From positions 248,001 to 312,000 of the forward strand of contig NZ_BDBS01000002.1 of the NCBI RefSeq assembly GCF_001613105.1: 64,000 bases of DNA, in the 5' to 3' direction. The notes below the pieces were generated by a model, which worked only from the letters and a program-made list of their open reading frames with translations, was not told the origin of the DNA and did no database searches. Position 1 is the first letter of the stretch. Every line of letters starts with the position of its first letter. This document shows, one piece after another, positions 34,532 to 42,645 of this stretch. The DNA is from Nocardia pseudobrasiliensis NBRC 108224. Lineage in GTDB: Bacteria; Actinomycetota; Actinomycetes; Mycobacteriales; Mycobacteriaceae. Both the position numbers and the translations under genes were made by a program.

Positions 34532-34565
34532 CCCCCGCCTCGGCCGCAAGCGGCCTCGGCGGGGG
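34532..34565. terminator. Bidirectional terminator hairpin
   Basis: CCCCCGCC (34532-34539) pairs with GGCGGGGG (34558-34565). A two-base internal mismatch follows, then GGCCG pairs with CGGCC around a CAAG loop. It lies between the convergent aldehyde dehydrogenase and GlsB-like genes. Confidence 0.7.
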
Positions 34566-34588
34566 AAATTGGGGCCCTACTGGGCCAA

Positions 34589-34855
34589 CTAGACCCGAGC
34601 TCGAATTGCCTTGTAGATGACCAGCAGGATGACCGCGCCGATGATCGCGCCCAGGACCGCGTGGTTGATGGGTGGGCGGACGTCGAATTTGTGGGGGGCG
34701 AAGACCAGGCTGCCGAGGGTGCCGCCGACGTAGCCGCCGACTATGCCCAGGACGATGGTCCAGATGATGCCGAAGTTCTCCTTGCCGGGAACGATCAGGC
34801 GGGCTATGGCGCCGGCGACCAGACCGATGATGATCATCACGATGATGCTGCCCAT
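34589..34855 (-). CDS. GlsB/YeaQ/YmgE family membrane protein
   Basis: An 88-residue, three-helix protein of the transglycosylase-associated/GlsB family, often induced in general stress. MGSIIVMIIIGLVAGAIARLIVPGK, then IWTIVLGIVGGYVGGTLGSLVF and AVLGAIIGAVILLVIYKAI match the family closely. ATG at 34855 is preferred over the further upstream start because AAGGAG lies eight bases before it and the protein then begins at the first helix. Confidence 0.88.
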   Translation of the reverse strand: MGSIIVMIIIGLVAGAIARLIVPGKENFGIIWTIVLGIVGGYVGGTLGSLVFAPHKFDVRPPINHAVLGAIIGAVILLVIYKAIRARV

Positions 34856-34990
34856 GACATTCGCTCCTTGCGGCAGGCTGATACGGGCATACCGAAGGTA
34901 GCAGGACATCGTGGACCGACGAGTGTGTTCGTGGCCGCACTGTGATGCGCCACGCCGCGTGCCGCGTATTCGGGCGTGGCGCAGTATTTC

Positions 34991-35413
34991 TCAGGAGGCC
35001 CAGGGGCCGATGCCGGCGACTTTCTCGATGCGGACGCGGGTGAGGTAGCCGGGCGGGGCGTCGTCGGGCGGGAAGTGGGATTCGGGGCTGGCGAGGGTCT
35101 GGGCCAGTTCGCGCAGGAGTTCGGGGGCCCCGCCCTCGACGATGCGCGCGGTGCCGGTGACCGTGAGGTAAGGCCGCATGACCTCACCGCGCTCGGGGGA
35201 CAGGATGGTCAGCGCGACGCGGCCGTCGCGGCGCACATTACGGACCTTCTGATAGGCGCCCAGATGCGCCGAAACCAGTTCATCGCCCTCCGGCGTGGAC
35301 CGCAGCGCCACCCACACGACGCTGACCTGCGGGCTCCCATCGGGATTGAGGGTAACCAGGGTCGCATCGGCCCCGGCCCCGATCAGCGCGCGAGCCTCAT
35401 CGTTCAGTCTCAT
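34991..35413 (-). CDS. PPOX-class F420/FMN-binding protein
   Basis: A 140-residue split-beta-barrel flavin/deazaflavin protein of the pyridoxamine-phosphate-oxidase-like family (TIGR03618/F420-dependent type). Seen: ATLVTLNPDGSPQVSVVWVAL, KVRNVRRDGRVALTILSPE and YLTVTGTARIVEGGAPELLREL. Members reduce F420-linked substrates or haem products in actinomycetes. A monocistronic gene, followed by the divergent stress-type membrane genes. Confidence 0.85.
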   Translation of the reverse strand: MRLNDEARALIGAGADATLVTLNPDGSPQVSVVWVALRSTPEGDELVSAHLGAYQKVRNVRRDGRVALTILSPERGEVMRPYLTVTGTARIVEGGAPELLRELAQTLASPESHFPPDDAPPGYLTRVRIEKVAGIGPWAS

Positions 35414-35571
35414 GTGCCGTAGTAACCCGCGGCTGAGCCCCGATCATCCCGCAGAATGACCGCCCCACCGCAAAGGATGACGACGAAAGCGCCCTCCCGG
35501 TGGATGCCCCCGACCACCCCGATCTTCCAGACTGCTTTGGACGGAACGAGTTTGCGGAGGAGAGGTCGGCC

Positions 35572-35802
35572 GTGGCGGACAAGAGCAAGCAGGAACAGAC
35601 CGTGCTGTGGACAGTGGGATTGATTCTGCTGGTTCAGGGGTTCGGTTCGGCGGTGACCGAGGCGGTCTGGCAGCACTCGTTCGGAGTGTCGGGCATTCTG
35701 ATCCACTACGGCGCGCCGGTGTGGACGTCGTGGATCATCGGGGTGGTCGGACTGGCCGTCTGCGGCTGGGCCTTCCAGGTCGAGCGCGCGAAGCGTCCCT
35801 GA
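35572..35802 (+). CDS. Small two-helix membrane protein, unknown function
   Basis: A 76-residue protein starting at GTG 35572 (MADKSKQEQTVLWTVGLILL) with two membrane helices (TVLWTVGLILLVQGFGSAV and VWTSWIIGVVGLAVCGWAF). GAGGAGAGG lies upstream. Short proteins of this type occur across Nocardia. Its only functional hint is proximity to HdeD-like and GlsB-like stress proteins. It ends at a perfect 34-base palindrome shared with the convergent HdeD gene. Confidence 0.72.
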   Translation: MADKSKQEQTVLWTVGLILLVQGFGSAVTEAVWQHSFGVSGILIHYGAPVWTSWIIGVVGLAVCGWAFQVERAKRP

Positions 35803-35807
35803 AAACA

Positions 35808-35841
35808 ACTGTGCCCCAGGTGAATTCACCTGGGGCACAGT
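35808..35841. terminator. Perfect 34-base palindromic terminator
   Basis: Seventeen-base arms (35808-35824, beginning ACTGTGCCCCAGG; 35825-35841) pair without a mismatch. It starts six bases after one stop codon and ends nine bases before the stop of the convergent gene. Symmetry and place fit a bidirectional terminator. Confidence 0.85.
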
Positions 35842-35850
35842 GCGGTCGGC

Positions 35851-36438
35851 TCAGAGCCCGCCGGGCGCATTCTTGGCCGCCGAGCGAACGCCGAAGCCGT
35901 ACACGATGTCCATCACGCCGATGAAGATCAACCACCAGCCCGCCACCAGGGTCAGCGTCGCGATGGAATGGATCGGCCACACCACCAGGGCGATGCCACC
36001 GAGGATCACCACGATGCCGAAGAAGATCGACCAGCCCTTCCCCGGCAACCCCGGCGGGGCCTCGACGCCCGCGACCAGAGCCGCGATGCCGCGGAACATC
36101 CAGCTGATGCCGATCCACAGCGCCAGCAACACCACAGCGTCACCGATATTGCGCAGAGAGAAGAATGCGAGAATGAACGACAGCACACCGCTGATGAGCG
36201 AGAGAACTCGCCAGCCCGTGCTCACATGCGGCCCGAACGCCGCGACCAACTGCAGGATGCCCGAGATCAGCAGGTAGATACCGAACAGAATGCCCGCCAC
36301 GACCAGGGTAGGTCCCGGCCAGACCAGCACCACAATGCCGACGATCACCGACAGAATGCCGATGACCAGCAACGACTGCCACGCGCTACGAGCCAGCCGG
36401 TGCATCGGACCCTCGTAAACAACATTGCTGGTTGTCAT
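35851..36438 (-). CDS. HdeD-like (DUF308) membrane protein
   Basis: A 195-residue protein with six membrane helices arranged as repeated pairs: SLLVIGILSVIVGIVVLVWPGPT, VLSLISGVLSFILAFFSL and IFFGIVVILGGIALVVWP. This is the DUF308/HdeD acid-resistance family layout. Role in actinomycetes is unproven. It neighbours GlsB-like and other small membrane proteins, a weak hint of an envelope-stress set. Confidence 0.87.
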   Translation of the reverse strand: MTTSNVVYEGPMHRLARSAWQSLLVIGILSVIVGIVVLVWPGPTLVVAGILFGIYLLISGILQLVAAFGPHVSTGWRVLSLISGVLSFILAFFSLRNIGDAVVLLALWIGISWMFRGIAALVAGVEAPPGLPGKGWSIFFGIVVILGGIALVVWPIHSIATLTLVAGWWLIFIGVMDIVYGFGVRSAAKNAPGGL

Positions 36439-36505
36439 GGTCGAAGAATAGGACGATCCGGCCGAACCGGGGCCGATCTACGCATCTCGACCGTGTCACG
36501 GACCG

Positions 36506-37555
36506 TCAAACCCGTACGGTCACCCGGCCGCGATTCGCCCTGGCGAACTGCCCGGGCGACTGTCCCTTCCACGACCGGAACGCCGAGGTGAAGGCCGAAA
36601 TGCTGGAATAGCCGAGTCGGTCGGCCACCTGCTCGACGGTCAGCCCGGCCATCAGCAATTCTTCGGCAAGCAGGCCGACGGTCTCGAGGTTCAGCTCACG
36701 GAAGGTGGTGCCCTCCTCGGCGAGCCGACGCCGCAGCGTGCGAATGCTGACCCCCAGTTCGGCCGCGATGCGCGTCTGATCGGTGATCCGCCCGCACCGG
36801 ATGAGCAACTCGCGGACCCGCCCGCTGACTCCCCGACGATCGCGGCGGCTCTGGATCAGGTCCGCGCACTGCTGTTCGTAGAACCGCACCGTGGCCGGAT
36901 TCGCCAGGGGCAGAGGGTTTTCCAGCGCAGCGCTCGGCCAGCCCAGGATGGTGTCGCGCGCGGAGAACACCACATTCTCGGCCCCGAACAGGGCGGCGAA
37001 CATCTCGTACACCGGATGCGGATCCAATGCCACCTCGACCCGCACCGTGGGCACCTTCATCTGAATGAGGTCCTGCTGAATGGTGGTGATGGCCGCGATA
37101 TCGCGTTCGAGGACGAAACGTCTGAGCTCGGCCGGGACGGTGTGATCGTCGCGGGTCAGCCAGATCTCGTCCCCGTGGTCGTGCAGGATGTAATGCGCGC
37201 AGGTGAACAGCAGATCGGCATGGCGCACCGAGATCTCCAACGCGTGGCGCAGCGTCGCGGAACTCATCACCGCGAAGCCGAGCACGCCGAGGCTCGGCGG
37301 ATGGCACAGTAGGCCCGCCATCAGTCCGAGCCCGGGTTCGTCGCCGACCGCGGTGACCACATTGTGGGTCAACCGCATCTCCTGATCGAGGGTGACCTCG
37401 GCGCCGGGGTCCTGTAGCTGCGGTTCGCGAATCCCGGTGCCGCGCAGGACTTCCGACATGGCCAAGCCGCGCCCGGTCGCGAAATTGGCCAGCAGCGCCG
37501 CCCCGGTGGTCGAGCGCGGTCGGGCGCCGCAGTCGGAGGAGCAGGTGGCGGTCAT
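36506..37555 (-). CDS. AraC family regulator, paralogue 2
   Basis: A 349-residue OruR/ToxT-like AraC regulator with an N-terminal arabinose-binding-type effector domain (residues about 20-200, including GDEPGLGLMAGLLCHPPSLGVLGFAVMS) and a C-terminal double HTH (ITDQTRIAAELGVSIRTLRRRLAEEG and MAGLTVEQVADRLGYSSISAFTSAF). It lies three bases downstream of a same-length paralogue; the final 30 residues of the two are identical. It has an N-terminal cysteine pair (CSSDCG) missing from the other copy. The pair is divergent from an aldehyde dehydrogenase gene, the likely target. Confidence 0.9.
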   Translation of the reverse strand: MTATCSSDCGARPRSTTGAALLANFATGRGLAMSEVLRGTGIREPQLQDPGAEVTLDQEMRLTHNVVTAVGDEPGLGLMAGLLCHPPSLGVLGFAVMSSATLRHALEISVRHADLLFTCAHYILHDHGDEIWLTRDDHTVPAELRRFVLERDIAAITTIQQDLIQMKVPTVRVEVALDPHPVYEMFAALFGAENVVFSARDTILGWPSAALENPLPLANPATVRFYEQQCADLIQSRRDRRGVSGRVRELLIRCGRITDQTRIAAELGVSIRTLRRRLAEEGTTFRELNLETVGLLAEELLMAGLTVEQVADRLGYSSISAFTSAFRSWKGQSPGQFARANRGRVTVRV

Positions 37556-37558
37556 CGG

Positions 37559-38608
37559 CTACACCCGCACCGTGACGCGCCCGCGGTTGGCGCGCGCGAA
37601 CTGCCCGGGGGACTGGCCCTTCCAGGAACGAAAAGCGGAGGTGAAGGCCGAGACGCTGGAATAGCCGAGGCGGTCGGCGACATGTTCGACGGTCAGTCCG
37701 GCCACCAGCAGCTCCTCGGCGAGCATGCCGACGGTCTCGTTGCTCAGTTCCCGAAAGGTGGTGCCCTCGTCGGCGAGTCGGCGGCGCAGCGTGCGGACGC
37801 TGACATCCAGATCGGCCGCGATCCTGCTCTGATCGGCCAGCCCGCCGCGCCGGATCAACAGCTGCCGTACCCGCCCGCTGATTCCGGATCGTCCGCGCCG
37901 CAACTGAATCAGGTCCGAGCACTGCTGTTCGTAGTAGCGCTGTGTGGACGGATTCGCCTGTGGCAGAGGCATATCCAGTGCGTGGCTCGGCCACACCATG
38001 CGGGACCGCTCGGCCTCGAGTTCGATGGTTTCCACCGACAGCAGGGTCGCGAACATCTCGTAGATGGGATGTGCGGGCAGGGTCAGTTCGACGCGGACCG
38101 GTGGCACCCGCATCGGCAGCAGGTCCTGCTGGATGGTGGACACCGCGGCGATATCGCGTTCCAGCACGAAACGCCGCAGATCGTCGGGGACGAAACGGTC
38201 GTCGCGCAGGATCCAGGTCTCCCTGCCGTGATCCTCCATCCAGTGTCGGCCCAGGGTGGAGGCCAGATCGGCGTAGCGGATGCCGACCTCGGCCGCCTGC
38301 CGCAGCGTCGTGCAACTCATGATCGCGAAGCCGAGCACGCCGAAGTTCGGTGCGTGACACAGCAGTCCGGCCATCAACCCGAGACCCGGCTCGTCGTCGA
38401 CTCCCCGCACGATATTGCGGGTCAGGGTGATTTCCTGATCGATGGTCAGCTCGGAGGTGGGGTCGCGCAGCTGGTCCTCGGGGATCCCGGTGCCGCGCAG
38501 AATATCCGGCAACGACATGCCGCGCGTCTCACCGAAGTCGGCCAGCAGGGCCGCGCCGGTGGTGGAGCGCAGTCGAAGTGGCTCATCCGTTGCCCAGTCA
38601 TCGTCCAC
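37559..38608 (-). CDS. AraC family regulator, paralogue 1
   Basis: A 349-residue AraC regulator of the same class as its downstream neighbour: effector domain with DDEPGLGLMAGLLCHAPNFGVLGFAIMS, then HTHs LADQSRIAADLDVSVRTLRRRLADEG and VAGLTVEHVADRLGYSSVSAFTSAF. It is the promoter-proximal gene of a tandem pair and starts 219 bases from the divergent aldehyde dehydrogenase gene. Two co-transcribed near-copies could sense different ligands at the same DNA sites, since the DNA-binding halves are the conserved part. Confidence 0.9.
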   Translation of the reverse strand: MDDDWATDEPLRLRSTTGAALLADFGETRGMSLPDILRGTGIPEDQLRDPTSELTIDQEITLTRNIVRGVDDEPGLGLMAGLLCHAPNFGVLGFAIMSCTTLRQAAEVGIRYADLASTLGRHWMEDHGRETWILRDDRFVPDDLRRFVLERDIAAVSTIQQDLLPMRVPPVRVELTLPAHPIYEMFATLLSVETIELEAERSRMVWPSHALDMPLPQANPSTQRYYEQQCSDLIQLRRGRSGISGRVRQLLIRRGGLADQSRIAADLDVSVRTLRRRLADEGTTFRELSNETVGMLAEELLVAGLTVEHVADRLGYSSVSAFTSAFRSWKGQSPGQFARANRGRVTVRV

Positions 38609-38827
38609 ACCGAAAATCGTCGCAGAATTCGCCCCGCGAGCGTCCCATATTCGCCGATTTGTGGCCCAATGCGTGCTGGTTGCGCGGGCGAGATAGCCAT
38701 ACGGTTTCTCTCATGCCGCATCGCGATCGGCGCACCCTTTCGACCCGGGCGTTCGTCCACTTCGCCCGAGTGCTGCGCGATCGCGGTGTGGCTTCACCAT
38801 TGTCGACGCGCCGGAGTGAGCCCCCGA

Positions 38828-40126
38828 ATGCTGTCCGCTCGTTCGAATTCCACCAGCACCGCCTGGATCACCGTGACCGCGCCCGCCGACGGCCGGCTGC
38901 TGGGCACCGTGCCGACCCATACCGCCGACGGGGTGGACGCGCTGGTCGCGGCGTTGCGCCGGGACCAATGGCACTGGCGCTCACTGGGTGTCGTAGGACG
39001 GGTGCACTGGATGACCCGATTCCGGGATTGGCTGCTGGACAACCGTGACACCCTGGTGGAACTGCTAGCGGATGAAACCGGAAAGTCGGTCTGCGCGGCC
39101 GAGCGGGAATTCCGGCTCGGTATCGACGCCGTCGATTTCCATCGCACCCACGGCGCGGATTTCCTCGGCACGCAACGGCTGCGCTCGCTGCGGGTACCGA
39201 ATGTCGCCCTGCGGCTGACGATCGCGCATCATCCGTGCGCGGTGGTGGGCGTACTGACCGGATGGACCTATCCGCTGGCGACCATGCTGTTCGACGCGGT
39301 GCCCGCGCTGCTGTCGGGTTCGGCGGTGCTGGCACGCCCGGCGTCGGTGACGCCCTTGACGACTCGCGCGGTGGTCACCGGCTGGAGTCAGGTGGGCGCG
39401 CCGCCCGTTCTGGAATACGCGGTCGGCCCGGATGCCGGGCCCGCGGTGGTCGACACCGTCGACGCGGTGCATTTCACCGGATCCCCGGAGACCGGCAAGG
39501 TGGTGGCTCTGCGCGCGGCCGCGCGGCTGATTCCGTGCCGCCTCGAATTGGGCGGCAAATCATCAGCAATCGTGCTGAAGGATGCCGATCTCGATCATGC
39601 CGCCGTCGGAATCGCATTGGGCGGACTGGCCGAATCCGGGCAGAACTGCCACAGCGTCGAGCGGGTGTTCGTCGAATCCGCCGTCTACGACGCCTTCGTC
39701 GATCGACTGGTCGCCGAGGTCGCCGCGTTCGGCACGGCCGATCCGGACGACACCGGTGCGGACGTGCTGACCTCGGCCGCACATGTGCGCCATATCGAGG
39801 ACCAGGTACGCGACGCGGTGGCGCACGGTGCGCGACTGCGCATCGGGGGCGCCGGATCCGGACATATGTTCGCGCCGACCGTACTCGCCGATGTCGCGCC
39901 CGGCGCGCGGGTGCTGACTCGGCAGACCCTCGGGCCGGTGCTGCCGGTGGTGCGCGTCGCCGACGCCGAACAGGCCATCGCCGCCGCCAACGACACCTGC
40001 GGTCCGTGCGTCAGCGTGTGGACCACCGACGACGCGGCCGGGGCCTATCTCGCCGGCCGTCTACTCGCGTCGCGGATCGGCCGCAACGACGTCTCGGTCC
40101 ACCTCGTTCCACCCGCGTATACGTGA
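38828..40126 (+). CDS. Aldehyde dehydrogenase family protein, C-terminally short
   Basis: A 432-residue aldehyde dehydrogenase-fold protein. Catalytic residues are kept: glutamate in RLELGGKSSAIVL, cysteine in SGQNCHSVERVFVES, and FTGSPETGKV. It ends soon after IAAANDTCGPCVSVWTTDD, so the usual C-terminal 50 or so residues (PFGGxKxSGxGRExG and the oligomerisation strand) are missing, and no continuation is seen in another frame. The start is ATG 38828; an in-frame GTG at 38816 is possible. It may be a decayed or divergent enzyme. It is divergent from the AraC pair, which may regulate it. Confidence 0.8.
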   Translation: MLSARSNSTSTAWITVTAPADGRLLGTVPTHTADGVDALVAALRRDQWHWRSLGVVGRVHWMTRFRDWLLDNRDTLVELLADETGKSVCAAEREFRLGIDAVDFHRTHGADFLGTQRLRSLRVPNVALRLTIAHHPCAVVGVLTGWTYPLATMLFDAVPALLSGSAVLARPASVTPLTTRAVVTGWSQVGAPPVLEYAVGPDAGPAVVDTVDAVHFTGSPETGKVVALRAAARLIPCRLELGGKSSAIVLKDADLDHAAVGIALGGLAESGQNCHSVERVFVESAVYDAFVDRLVAEVAAFGTADPDDTGADVLTSAAHVRHIEDQVRDAVAHGARLRIGGAGSGHMFAPTVLADVAPGARVLTRQTLGPVLPVVRVADAEQAIAAANDTCGPCVSVWTTDDAAGAYLAGRLLASRIGRNDVSVHLVPPAYT

Positions 40127-40139
40127 TATCCGCTGTCAG

Positions 40140-40163
40140 AAGGTAGTTCACAAAAGGTAGTTC
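40140..40163 (+). repeat. Tandem AAGGTAGTTC direct repeat
   Basis: AAGGTAGTTC occurs at 40140-40149 and again at 40154-40163, fourteen bases apart, just before the 20-codon leader ORF. It could be a regulator site or a duplicated promoter element. It is AT-richer than its surroundings. Confidence 0.5.
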
Positions 40164-40181
40164 GGAATCGACGAGAGAGTC

Positions 40182-40244
40182 ATGAACAACTATCACGAAT
40201 ATGGTTTCCGATCCTTCGATTTCGCCGTGGTGGAGGTGAAATGA
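40182..40244 (+). CDS. Putative 20-codon coupled leader peptide
   Basis: An ATG at 40182 (GAGAG upstream) opens a 20-residue frame, MNNYHEYGFRSFDFAVVEVK, whose TGA (40242-40244) overlaps the ATGATG starts of the next gene. The GGAGG ribosome site of the next gene lies inside its last codons. It is rich in aromatic residues (Y, Y, F, F, F), which would suit an attenuating or stalling leader. Too short to be sure it is translated. Confidence 0.4.
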   Translation: MNNYHEYGFRSFDFAVVEVK

Positions 40245-40561
40245 TGGGCAGCTGGCAGGTTTTCGCGGCGACCATGGTCATGGTCGGCATGATGACCGCG
40301 GTGGTACTGGGCGTGCGCCCGCAGCGAATTCCACACGGACGCACGGTCGACGAGATCCGGCAGCGCATCCTCACCGAAGCCCTGATTCCGATGTCGCCGC
40401 CGACGGCCGCGCTGCCGCACACCGAGCCCGATCATCCGCTGGCGGTGCCCGAGGCGCATCGCACGATGCAGCAGCATCTGGACTGCACGGTCACCGACTG
40501 CGCACGTAAGGCCGCGGCGTTTCGCGTCCTCGTCGCGGCCGGTCGTCTGAAGCCGCGCTAG
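40241..40561 (+). CDS. Small membrane-anchored protein, unknown function
   Basis: A 106-residue protein with one N-terminal helix (MGSWQVFAATMVMVGMMTAVVLG) and a soluble tail containing a DCTVTDC cysteine pair (TMQQHLDCTVTDCARKAAAFRVLVAAGRLKPR). GGAGG precedes the ATGATG start. It overlaps a 20-codon upstream ORF and lies 111 bases before an MFS exporter gene on the same strand. I do not recognise the family. Confidence 0.7.
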   Translation: MMGSWQVFAATMVMVGMMTAVVLGVRPQRIPHGRTVDEIRQRILTEALIPMSPPTAALPHTEPDHPLAVPEAHRTMQQHLDCTVTDCARKAAAFRVLVAAGRLKPR

Positions 40562-40672
40562 CGAAAAATATTCGTATCATTCACGACGCGCCACGTGTGC
40601 TTCCGGGAATTCGTCACCGCGCTGGGCAATATGTCCGCAACACCGGTGGAATTCTCCGCAGAAAGGGTGCGT

Positions 40673-42457
40673 GTGACGACGTTCGAAACGCCGACGCTGC
40701 AGTTCTGGCCGTCCGGAGTGCGCGCGCGGCGGGAGCGCCGCACCCTCGCGCTGGTGACCATCGCGCTGCTGTCGTGTGTCCAGGGCCTCGATACGGCCGT
40801 GCATTCGGTCGCACTACCCGGGGCACGTGAGGAGTTGGACATGGGCCCCGGTGTCGCGGCGACGGCCGCCGGCATCGGGGCCCTCGTCTCGGCGGCGTGC
40901 ATTCTGGCCGTGGGCATGCTGGGTGACCGCACCGGCCGACGGCGAATGCTGCTGTGCGGCGGGCTCGCGGTCGCACTCGGCAGCATGCTCACCGCCTTCG
41001 CGCCCGATTCGAATGCGTTCCTGCTCGGCCGGGCGCTCACGGGGATGGGTGTGGCGGCGACGGTGGTCACCGCGCTGGCCCTGGTGTCCGCGCTGTACTT
41101 CCGGCACGAACTGCCCTGGGTGTTCGGGGTGTGGCTGGGTATCCAGGCCGTCGGGGTGATGGTCGGTGGCATCGGATTACAGGTCGTCAGCTCCGAAACA
41201 CCCTGGCGCAACGGTTATCTGGTGATGGCGTGGATCGCGTTGGCGCTGGCGGTACTCGGCTGGCTCGCGGTTCCGGACAGCCGTCCCGCCGGTCCGCGGC
41301 GATTCGATACGGGTGGGGTGATTTTCGGCGCGGTCGCCTTGGTGGCCGCGCTGGTGGCCGTCGGCCGTTCGGTGGACTATCGCTGGAACAGCCCGGGCGC
41401 GTTCGGCACGCTGGCGCTGTCGGTGCTGGCGTTCTCCGTATTCGTACGGTGGGAGCGGCGGCGGGGGCGGCCCGCTTTCCCGGTGGCGCTGCTGGATTCG
41501 CTGCCCTTCGTCGCGGCGTGTCTGGCCGGGGTGGTGTTCGCGTTCGCCGAGACGGTCTATCTGCGCCAGACCGCGGCGTTGCTCGCCGACTATGTGAACG
41601 GGCCGGTGCTGACGGTCGCCCTCGCGCTGGTGCCGCTGTCGTTGGGCATGCTGCTCGGCGCGGTGCTGGCGGGGCAGGCGCAGGAGAACGGGACCTCGGC
41701 GCGCGCGGTATTGGCCTCGGGGCTGATGTGCTGCGGGCTCGGCTCGCTGATCCTGATCTTCGTTGCCGAGCGGACCGAGCTGTGGCTGTACGCGGCCGCG
41801 GGCGCGCTGATCGGATTCGGGCTGATGTGGGCGCAGAACGCGCAGTCGGTGTTGATCGTGTCCGCGGTGCCGCCGACCGGTGCGGGCGCGGTGGCGGCCG
41901 CGAAATTCGGTGTGGCGCAACTGGGTTACGCCCTGGGGTTGAGTACGCTGCCGCCGATAGTGGCCTCCTTCCCGGTCACCGCGCCGGTGGGCAGCGTGCA
42001 GGCCGACGTCCACCGCTATACCGGGGCCATGTTCGTCACCAGCGTTGTGGTGTTCACCGCGGCGCTCGGGGTGACGATCATGGTGTCGGGCAATCTGGCC
42101 CGGGTCGTGGTGCGCACGCCGCTGCCGCATCGGCTGGGCAGCGCGCGGCCGGTGCCGATCCGGCTGTGGTATCGGGGCGCTCAGCTGCACGGGGAGCAGG
42201 CGCTGCCCCAGACCCAGCGCGCCGCGAGTGACCAGTTCCGCCCGGCGGGCGCCGCCGTGGAGATCGGTGGGCGGCCGGGAAAAGTACTCGAGCAATTGGG
42301 ATTCAGGATCGAGCGCCTGCGTAGGGATGCCGGAGGCGGTGACGACTGTCTCGCGGTGGCCCTGGATCGGTTCGTCCAGCGGCGAGGCAACGCGGTCGAA
42401 CTCCGCGAGGGGCAGGTGTTCGCGCAGGAGCCGGTGATGCACGGTGAGCACCGCTAG
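40673..42457 (+). CDS. MFS drug transporter (DHA2-like) with long C-terminal tail
   Basis: A 594-residue multi-helix MFS protein of the DHA2 (EmrB/QacA) type. Seen: SCVQGLDTAVHSVALPGAREEL, MLGDRTGRRRMLLCGG and ALTGMGVAATVVTALALVSALYF. The GTG at 40673 follows AAAGGG; an ATG at 40631 would add 14 residues. Helices end near IMVSGNLARVVV (about residue 480). The remaining ~110 residues are soluble, Arg/Gln-rich and unlike MFS tails. The same DNA also reads open on the opposite strand, so this tail may be spurious read-through or a remnant. Confidence 0.82.
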   Translation: MTTFETPTLQFWPSGVRARRERRTLALVTIALLSCVQGLDTAVHSVALPGAREELDMGPGVAATAAGIGALVSAACILAVGMLGDRTGRRRMLLCGGLAVALGSMLTAFAPDSNAFLLGRALTGMGVAATVVTALALVSALYFRHELPWVFGVWLGIQAVGVMVGGIGLQVVSSETPWRNGYLVMAWIALALAVLGWLAVPDSRPAGPRRFDTGGVIFGAVALVAALVAVGRSVDYRWNSPGAFGTLALSVLAFSVFVRWERRRGRPAFPVALLDSLPFVAACLAGVVFAFAETVYLRQTAALLADYVNGPVLTVALALVPLSLGMLLGAVLAGQAQENGTSARAVLASGLMCCGLGSLILIFVAERTELWLYAAAGALIGFGLMWAQNAQSVLIVSAVPPTGAGAVAAAKFGVAQLGYALGLSTLPPIVASFPVTAPVGSVQADVHRYTGAMFVTSVVVFTAALGVTIMVSGNLARVVVRTPLPHRLGSARPVPIRLWYRGAQLHGEQALPQTQRAASDQFRPAGAAVEIGGRPGKVLEQLGFRIERLRRDAGGGDDCLAVALDRFVQRRGNAVELREGQVFAQEPVMHGEHR

Positions 42458-42645
42458 GTTCGTCGCTCGAAGTGATGTGGGCTTTCTCGACTTCGCGGCG
42501 CGATATCGACCGAAACTCGGCGCTCGAAGCGAAAGTGTGGCGGATTCGGTTCGATTCGATGCGGTGAATGGTTCGAATCATCCGGCGGTCGCAGGCTGGC
42601 CGGGACGCGGGAGTCGCCCGCGGTCGGTCGAGCCGAGGAGTTGGG

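Noticed and set aside
42570..42579. GGTTCGAATC, a tRNA T-loop-like sequence
   Set aside because: The flanking bases do not form a T-stem, and no acceptor or anticodon arms are present.
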